IMG/VR virus record: IMGVR_UViG_3300046777_003457
Location: 1 to 24,288 of that record
Strand: one strand, 5' to 3'
Source: a virus
DNA: 24,288 nucleotides
The position numbers and the translations under genes were made by a program. Shown here piece by piece: positions 19,566 to 24,288 of this stretch (within the stretch, counting starts at the first letter, position 1; the number at the start of each line of letters is the position of its first letter). The notes beneath the pieces were generated by a model. It was not told the DNA's origin. It did not search any database and saw only the letters and a program-made list of their open reading frames with translations.

Positions 19566-21404
19566 TTAAGAGAAGGTTGAAGATTGGAAGTTCTTGACAC
19601 TAACTTTGATATCTCTGGTCGGATATCTAACTTGGTATACTTGGCTCGGTTCTGCAAACAACGTGTCATCTACGGGTTGTATCTTTCTGGTTTCTGCATT
19701 TTCATAAGCCATAGAAGTTTCTGCAGATGAATACTGTCCACCTACAAGATTATAAACGTCTAATCCTGTAACAGTAATTACACCTTCTTGGTTTTGTATA
19801 ATACTTTTGAGTTCCGAAAGATAAACATTTTGACCTAGTTCTCTAATCTGTGGATTAAGGTATGCCGAAACTTTATTTACAACGTCAGTTATGATTTGAC
19901 CCGAATTTTGTGTTGCTTCTAAAACGACTGAAACTTCGATACTCAAATCAATTACCTGTGCAGTTGTTATAGAAATATAATCATTCATCATTCTGTAATT
20001 AGAAAGATAGTCTGCTATATTTTGCCTCAAAGTATTAGAAACAATATTTGTCAATTTACCTGAACTATCATATGATAAAATTTGAACAATAATTTTATTG
20101 TTATTCTCTGTTATTGAAACCTTAGCTGGCGAACCAAACTCAGGTGGCATATTCCTAATTATTGCCTCATAGTCTTGTACTGTAACAGCTCTTTTTTGTG
20201 CTGCAAAATTGAATGATACATAATTTCTAACTTCTTCAACATTTGGTGCATTTGCACCTCCTATTGCTGCGGTGATATTCACACACCTTAATGAATTGAT
20301 AACTGAAGAGTTTGTAATCTCTGAAGGTCCATTAACATAGAAATTTACCGTACCTACTTGATTAATTACATTTGTACCTAAGTTGGTTGCAAGCCCACCA
20401 CCAATTCTATATTGAACGAATAACGTTGAATTTGGTGTCAATGTTGACCCTAACGCAAAGTTATTGAAATAATTATTTATTGTTAATGGAACGCCTAAGT
20501 TAGTAAAAGCGTTTAATTGTTCTTGTGCGGAAGTACTTCCTCCACCGAATGTCATTTTTTTAAATCCTTCTGGTGTGAATTCAGAAATAAATCTGTTACT
20601 CGTCTGAATGTATTTTCCAACTTTGATACCTGGTTGGTCAGAGACTTTTGTTGGGTCTTCAATAAAGACTCTGTCCTCGGCTAAAGCATCAACCTCATAC
20701 CATTTATTTTCCAAACCTAAAAACTCCGCAGCTGTCGGTACATTTGTAAAATCTGTACCATTTTTCAATAACACGCTTGTTATACCTAAAACATTTTTTT
20801 CAGGTAAGAATAACTCAAAGAAAGGTCTAACATCATTAGCTGATATAACTCTTTTGAAAACTTTAGTTATACCATTAACAACTAACTCTCTCTTTGTTAT
20901 TGTATAATTTATTAATATCCCATTAGAATTAAAATTTGGTATCTTTAATCTATTTGGAAAACCTTGTGCATTGTAAGGAGAAGCGAAGTTAATATCATAA
21001 ACATTTTCAAATACAATCCCCGCACCTGAAACTTGTGAACCTCTTACTAAAGTTCCTAAATACCTTTCGTCTTCTTTATCCCCAAAAACGGGTACAGTAA
21101 TAGAAAAATCAACCAAAGAAACACTCGGTTTCAAGTTTGGTATTTTTAATCCATATGTTCTAGCTATATTATATATAGAAGACCTTTGTTGAGCATATTG
21201 GAGAACTGTTTCTTGAATACTTCTATCAATATGATAATGTAGGTTGTCAGCAACTGCCGCATTTAAATCCAAGAATACTGAAAATACAGATGCGTCATTG
21301 AAATCTTGTATTAAGTCAGGATAATATTGTTTGACATAATTAACTAACTCAGCACGAATACCTTGATAATCTCTGACTGTATATGAAATTTTGTTATTGG
21401 CCAT
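19566..21404 (-). CDS. Baseplate wedge protein, T4 gp6 / baseplate J-like (612 aa)
   Basis: In contractile tails, gp6/J proteins dimerise to form the ring of the baseplate wedge that surrounds the hub. The N-terminal 100 residues have the family layout: an acidic helix (IRAELVNYVKQYYPDL), then a DASVFSVFLDLNAAVADN helix, an HIDRSIQETVLQYAQQRSS helix, and an LARTYG-like turn (IARTYGLKIPNLKP). The middle contains a Gly-rich segment (MTFGGGSTSAQEQ near residue 285). The C-terminal half includes VTVQDYEAIIRNMPPEFGSP, typical of J-like proteins. The length is close to T4 gp6 (660 residues). The gene follows the gp25-like gene by only five bases, the expected neighbour order in T4-like and related baseplates. 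No Shine-Dalgarno site is visible. The J-like family is well supported; whether it is closer to gp6 or gp47/J is less certain. Confidence 0.88.
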   Translation of the reverse strand: MANNKISYTVRDYQGIRAELVNYVKQYYPDLIQDFNDASVFSVFLDLNAAVADNLHYHIDRSIQETVLQYAQQRSSIYNIARTYGLKIPNLKPSVSLVDFSITVPVFGDKEDERYLGTLVRGSQVSGAGIVFENVYDINFASPYNAQGFPNRLKIPNFNSNGILINYTITKRELVVNGITKVFKRVISANDVRPFFELFLPEKNVLGITSVLLKNGTDFTNVPTAAEFLGLENKWYEVDALAEDRVFIEDPTKVSDQPGIKVGKYIQTSNRFISEFTPEGFKKMTFGGGSTSAQEQLNAFTNLGVPLTINNYFNNFALGSTLTPNSTLFVQYRIGGGLATNLGTNVINQVGTVNFYVNGPSEITNSSVINSLRCVNITAAIGGANAPNVEEVRNYVSFNFAAQKRAVTVQDYEAIIRNMPPEFGSPAKVSITENNNKIIVQILSYDSSGKLTNIVSNTLRQNIADYLSNYRMMNDYISITTAQVIDLSIEVSVVLEATQNSGQIITDVVNKVSAYLNPQIRELGQNVYLSELKSIIQNQEGVITVTGLDVYNLVGGQYSSAETSMAYENAETRKIQPVDDTLFAEPSQVYQVRYPTRDIKVSVKNFQSSTFS

Positions 21405-21409
21405 CTTAA

Positions 21410-21877
21410 TTAAATATTGATTATTACAAAATCACTCTGAGAAAACACCGAATTACCTATTGAGTAATCTATTCTTACTTTAGCTGTATATTCGTATGTT
21501 CCTTTACCTGGTACCCTATATATGTCCCAAAGTCGATTACCCTCAGTTCCTGTATAATCCCCATCTACTTGGTCTTCAGCGGTGATTGGTTCTATTGAAA
21601 CATTATTCAATATCAAATTAGGTAAAAATTGTTGCACCGAGTCCCTGATATCAGATTCAATCGCACTAAATGTCAATCCGTCAAATGGTTCGAAAATATA
21701 TTCATATAATCTTGTCCCAAAAGTTGGTAAAAAATACCTCGACCCTTTCCTAGTTAGAAGTAAATGAATTAAGTCAGACCTTATTTCCTGTTGGTCAAAT
21801 TCTGTTAAAGCTAAGTAGTCACCCCTTCTTGAATCTTGGAACGGAAAATAAAGACCGTATGTAGTACCATCTGCCAT
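21410..21877 (-). CDS. 25: Baseplate wedge protein, GPW/gp25 family (155 aa)
   Basis: Small conserved wedge subunit that anchors the sheath to the baseplate in T4-like and related contractile tails. It has the family hallmarks: an early helix (EIRSDLIHLLLT), then RKGSRYFLPTFGTRLYEYIF and EPFD (43-66), then the IESDIRDSVQQFLPNL helix and a beta segment with SIEPI. A loop rich in Gly/Asp/Thr (about 101-113) accounts for the extra length over T4 gp25 (132 residues). The ATG lies 20 bases after the DUF5522-like stop, and the gap holds a TATTTATG element five bases upstream of the start. It is immediately followed by the gp6/J-like gene. Together these are the strongest markers that the phage is a myovirus. 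Confidence 0.93.
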   Translation of the reverse strand: MADGTTYGLYFPFQDSRRGDYLALTEFDQQEIRSDLIHLLLTRKGSRYFLPTFGTRLYEYIFEPFDGLTFSAIESDIRDSVQQFLPNLILNNVSIEPITAEDQVDGDYTGTEGNRLWDIYRVPGKGTYEYTAKVRIDYSIGNSVFSQSDFVIINI

Positions 21878-21882
21878 ATTAC

Positions 21883-21889
21883 ATAAATA
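21883..21889 (-). promoter_or_regulatory. TATTTAT element upstream of gp25-like gene
   Basis: The coding strand reads TATATTTATG in the 20-base gap; the core ends five bases before the ATG, the same spacing as at 3191-3198. The gap separates metabolic genes from the baseplate run, so a promoter switching on structural genes is possible but unproven. Confidence 0.35.
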
Positions 21890-21897
21890 TACAACGA

Positions 21898-22095
21898 TTA
21901 TTTTTCAACTAAAGTTGTATTTCCTTTTACACCTTTCGGTTCGTATGGACAATGTCTACATCCACCATGAGAACCACAACAAGTTCCTCTCTTGATATGG
22001 TACTCTTCGGTGAAGACTACTCTATTATTTTCAATGTAATAATCAGAAGGGAGAATCTCATTTGGATTCTCCCTTTCTTTTTTTGTATTTTCCAT
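21898..22095 (-). CDS. DUF5522-like small four-cysteine protein (65 aa)
   Basis: A short protein with the DUF5522 layout: a Tyr-Tyr segment (SDYYIENNRVVFTEEYHIKRG, of which only VFTEEYHIKRG is the conserved core), then Cys39, Cys40, Cys46 and Cys49 in CCGSHGGCRHCPYEP. The four Cys with nearby His33, His43 and His48 suggest metal or iron-sulfur binding, but no function is established for the family to my knowledge. As I recall it, the usual family motif is CCGxGCRHCPY; here there are about two extra residues between the first Cys pair and the third Cys. DUF5522 is common in Bacteroidetes genomes, so acquisition from a host is plausible. The ATG lies six bases after the double stop (TAATAA) of the ribonucleotide reductase gene, so the two are probably co-transcribed. 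Confidence 0.82.
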   Translation of the reverse strand: MENTKKERENPNEILPSDYYIENNRVVFTEEYHIKRGTCCGSHGGCRHCPYEPKGVKGNTTLVEK

Positions 22096-22101
22096 AGGTT
22101 A

Positions 22102-23958
22102 TTATACTAAAACACAAGCACCACCTGCACAAGCTAACTCACCACTCAAATCTGTTTCATCTTCCATTTCAACAATTTTAGACAAATCAACTTCATGTAA
22201 AGTTTGCATCAATTCCTCATATCTTTCTTTTGTACAATCCTCAAAAGGTGCTTGAATATATGTTCCTCCGTCGTATGGTAAAACAGAAAGTCCATTATAA
22301 TGGTCTCTATTTTCCCACATCCACTCACCTACAGCAGGCCATTCGTGTTCACGAATAGAAACTGTTGCCGATACGTTGTGAGAGTTACTACCACTTCTGT
22401 GACCTGGTTTAATCCAATCAACGTGTACTTTTTTTACCCTTTCAAGAAGTTGAATTGGTGACTCATTTCTCAAAATAGAACCTTCTGGCGCTTTTTGAGG
22501 AATTCCAATTACTGCAGTATCGTGTGGTCTGAAGTATTCATCTTCTACTAATTCAGGATGATTTTCTTTCAGGTAAGAATAAATTGCTTCGTTCTTACCT
22601 ACTCTTACCCTTCTGATGTAGTAGTCATTGTGCCAAGCATGAATTCCTGATGAAGTACCTAAAGTAAGTGAAGTTGTACCTGCAGGTTTTACTGTAGTTG
22701 TCCTTGCTGCTGGATTAATTCCAAGTAGTTCCGCAACTCTTTTATTTTCTTCTTTGACAATTTTAGATGCTGCCTTCATATCTAGTTTTAATACGGCACC
22801 CGAACCAATTCCTGTCATTGATACACCGATAAGTGCGTCTTTCTCGGTTGTTCTTTGCCAAATAGGTCTTAAGTAATGGAAGTTAGTGTATCCTGCCTGA
22901 AGTGTTCCACAGAACGCCGCAGCTCTTACTCTGTCTTCAAAATCTTCTTGCGATACAACATTTGATACGTTTACTTCTGTTAGGTTACAGAATTGGAATG
23001 GTCTCAACGCAATTTCACAACAAGGATTAGTTCCCCAATCTTTATCGTTGGTTAAGTAAATACCGGGTTCACCAGCTCCGCTCGCTTCAATTCTCTTCCA
23101 GAGGTCCATGAAGTAATCTTTTGTAATTTTGTGTCGGAGCAACACAGCTGAGTTATTAGCTCTACCTCTTTGTGGATTTGTTTCCCACCAAGCACCTGAC
23201 TTACAACCAATCATTTCATCATCAGTTGCTGAGAACAATGAAATAAGTGCAGCTCTTCTAATACCACCAGCCAATACCGCATCTGCAATATGACAAACCA
23301 TATCATGAACTTCGATTGGTCTTAATTTTTCACCGTTCTCTTTTGAATCTAAAATGCCTTCGAGTTTGATGAGACATTCTTTCAAAGGTTGTGGACCAGG
23401 CGCCTTTCCACCTGAGGTAACCAATCTTGCCCCTTTAGGTCTGATATCACTGAAGTCAAATTCAATATGAGAACCACCGTAGAAATATGATTTTACTAAA
23501 ATTTTCACAGCATCTGCCCATCCTTCAATTGAGTCAGCAACTAACCATCTTCTTTTTCTTTCTTTATTTGGTTTTAGAATTTCAGGTAATGCTTCAACAT
23601 GATGTTTTTGAACAGAATATCCAACACCTGTACCTCCGAGCAACAAGAACATTACTTCAGAAAAAACTCTCCAATCATCTATTGGTGCAAAAGCACAATT
23701 ATATATTCTATTTGGAGAAATCTCAATTGGTTTACCTGCAAATTGCATTGACCTCATTGATGGGAGAACTTGCTTTTTAAACACATACATGTAGTTCTCT
23801 CTGATTTCTTTTTCTAAGTTAGGAAATTGCTTGATATGCATATCCATGTTTCTTGTGACTAGTTCTTGCCACGTTTCTCTTCTGTTCAACTCAGGAATAT
23901 ACTTAGCATACTTCATGTATACTGTAATATCACTGAGAATCCTGTTTGAAATGTCCAT
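22102..23958 (-). CDS. nrdJ: Adenosylcobalamin-dependent ribonucleoside-triphosphate reductase, class II (618 aa)
   Basis: Reduces ribonucleotides to deoxyribonucleotides using a thiyl radical made from adenosylcobalamin, supplying dNTPs for phage DNA synthesis. It resembles the monomeric Lactobacillus leichmannii type. Visible residues: Cys88 (YNCAF) and Cys324 (QFCNL) as the redox pair; Asn311-Pro-Cys313-Cys-Glu315 with Cys313 as the thiyl residue and Glu315 as acid; an 11-residue Cys313-Cys324 spacing as in the L. leichmannii enzyme; KPAGTTS (424-430) for phosphate binding; and a C-terminal Cys610-x4-Cys615 pair (CAGGAC) that would relay electrons from a thioredoxin. Cys314 replaces the small residue usual after the thiyl Cys. 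There is no N-terminal ATP-cone. At 618 residues it is shorter than the 739-residue reference, with no sign of truncation at either end. The AT-rich leader has no Shine-Dalgarno site. No thioredoxin gene is in the window. Confidence 0.93.
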   Translation of the reverse strand: MDISNRILSDITVYMKYAKYIPELNRRETWQELVTRNMDMHIKQFPNLEKEIRENYMYVFKKQVLPSMRSMQFAGKPIEISPNRIYNCAFAPIDDWRVFSEVMFLLLGGTGVGYSVQKHHVEALPEILKPNKERKRRWLVADSIEGWADAVKILVKSYFYGGSHIEFDFSDIRPKGARLVTSGGKAPGPQPLKECLIKLEGILDSKENGEKLRPIEVHDMVCHIADAVLAGGIRRAALISLFSATDDEMIGCKSGAWWETNPQRGRANNSAVLLRHKITKDYFMDLWKRIEASGAGEPGIYLTNDKDWGTNPCCEIALRPFQFCNLTEVNVSNVVSQEDFEDRVRAAAFCGTLQAGYTNFHYLRPIWQRTTEKDALIGVSMTGIGSGAVLKLDMKAASKIVKEENKRVAELLGINPAARTTTVKPAGTTSLTLGTSSGIHAWHNDYYIRRVRVGKNEAIYSYLKENHPELVEDEYFRPHDTAVIGIPQKAPEGSILRNESPIQLLERVKKVHVDWIKPGHRSGSNSHNVSATVSIREHEWPAVGEWMWENRDHYNGLSVLPYDGGTYIQAPFEDCTKERYEELMQTLHEVDLSKIVEMEDETDLSGELACAGGACVLV

Positions 23959-24008
23959 TTTAAATTTTTTTGTTTTGTTTTTTTTATAAAAAATCGGTGA
24001 TTTTAGTT

Positions 24009-24015
24009 ATAAATA
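24009..24015 (-). promoter_or_regulatory. TATTTAT element upstream of ribonucleotide reductase gene
   Basis: Coding strand TATATTTATA, 50 bases upstream of the ATG at 23958 and overlapping the foot of the 24011-24044 hairpin. It could belong to a promoter for the reductase gene or simply be the AT-rich base of the stem. Confidence 0.3.
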
Positions 24016-24044
24016 TAGGGTCGCACAATATACGACCCATATTT
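24011..24044 (-). terminator. Bulged 12-bp hairpin between helicase-like and reductase genes
   Basis: Arms AAATAT plus GGGTCG (24011-24016 and 24018-24023, one bulged A at 24017) pair with CGACCC plus ATATTT (24033-24044) around a nine-base loop. It is the only strong GC-clamped hairpin I found in a gap. The coding strand lacks an immediate T-run, but a second small stem (AAAATC/GATTTT, 23990-24004) followed by Ts lies just downstream. A terminator for the upstream gene is the best guess; an RNA-stabilising or processing structure at the 5' side of the reductase transcript is the alternative. Confidence 0.45.
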
Positions 24045-24085
24045 TGATTAAAAAAAAATAAGTTTTTTTTAAAAAAAGTAGATAT

Positions 24086-24288
24086 TTAGTTTGAAGTGTT
24101 TTTTGATTGTTCTTTTTGTTTTCTCTTATCAAGTAACTCTCTAACCCTATCTCTTTTCTTTTCTTCTTGTTGTTCTTCGAATCCTAAGAAAGTTACAGAT
24201 GACTCAGTATCAATCTCTAATAATTCATTGTTAAATTTACAATTTTCAAATACAACTCCGTCTTTACCCAATCTTGATTTGGTAATTG
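24086..24288 (-). CDS. Probable DnaB-like (gp41-type) replicative helicase, C-terminal end only
   Basis: The frame is open from the right edge to the stop at 24088-24086, so this is a 3' fragment of about 67 residues. A TTG at 24271 could be read as a start, but the frame continues upstream of it (ITKSR before LGKDGVVFENC), so the gene most likely extends beyond the window. The segment TKSRLGKDGVVFENCKFNN matches the C-terminal pattern of DnaB-type phage helicases, where a Lys-Ser/Asn-Arg-x-Gly segment precedes the last beta strands of the RecA-like fold. The tail (about the last 30 residues) is highly charged with a likely coiled helix (EEQQEEKKRDRVRELLDKRK). It is followed by the hairpin-containing spacer and the reductase gene, consistent with a replication cluster. 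The helicase call rests on a short motif. Confidence 0.5.
   Translation of the reverse strand, partial: ITKSRLGKDGVVFENCKFNNELLEIDTESSVTFLGFEEQQEEKKRDRVRELLDKRKQKEQSKNTSN

Noticed and set aside
21410-21877. Lysozyme activity for the gp25-like protein
   Set aside because: Older annotations call this family lysozyme-like, but no catalytic motif is visible, and the established role is structural in the baseplate wedge.
24008-24015. TATAAATA on the plus strand, identical to the T4 late promoter box (also at 3191 and 19492)
   Set aside because: It would drive transcription rightward, against every gene in the window, and no plus-strand gene follows it. The coding-strand reading TATTTATA was reported instead.
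23959-24085. Possible cobalamin riboswitch upstream of the B12-dependent reductase
   Set aside because: The gap is only 127 bases, too short for a typical cobalamin riboswitch, and no B12-box-like sequence was recognised.

Overview
The window is part of an AT-rich genome of a large tailed bacteriophage, almost certainly a myovirus with a contractile tail. Every supportable gene lies on the minus strand, so transcription runs from right to left. A GPW/gp25-type baseplate protein, a gp6/baseplate-J-type wedge protein and a gpI-like tail protein establish a baseplate module. The host is probably a member of the Bacteroidetes. This is inferred from SprB-type adhesin modules in one structural protein, a DUF5522-type small protein common in that phylum, AT-rich sequence, and start codons preceded by A/T-rich tracts rather than Shine-Dalgarno sites. 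The window alone does not prove the host.

Right end (about 21.9-24.3 kb): replication and metabolism genes. These are the C-terminal end of a probable DnaB-like (T4 gp41-type) helicase, an AT-rich spacer with a strong hairpin, a complete adenosylcobalamin-dependent class II ribonucleotide reductase with all expected cysteines, and a 65-residue four-cysteine DUF5522-like protein.

Middle (about 7.2-21.9 kb): the baseplate module, in transcription order gp25-like, gp6/J-like, a giant 1578-residue protein with an internal hydrophobic segment, three proteins of 571, 269 and 372 residues without recognised homologues (the last with a PKD-like segment), a 302-residue unknown, and a 993-residue gpI-like protein. 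Most of these genes overlap the next by 1, 4 or 8 bases, which points to coupled translation and ordered assembly. Several share short N-terminal motifs.

Left end (about 0-7.2 kb): host-contact proteins. These are a 708-residue protein with seven SprB-like modules, a 622-residue protein with a Thr/Pro linker and two related beta-rich units, an 895-residue protein with a long collagen-like Gly-X-Y tract and Thr/Pro linkers, and a second collagen-like fibre gene that runs off the left edge. The Gly-X-Y tracts of the two fibre genes are built from near-identical DNA repeats, so recombination between them is plausible.

All five intergenic gaps of 20 bases or more contain TATTTAT on the coding strand, a candidate phage promoter or processing element. 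No tRNA, rRNA, CRISPR array, integrase or transposase was seen. No stretch over 300 bases lacks a gene.
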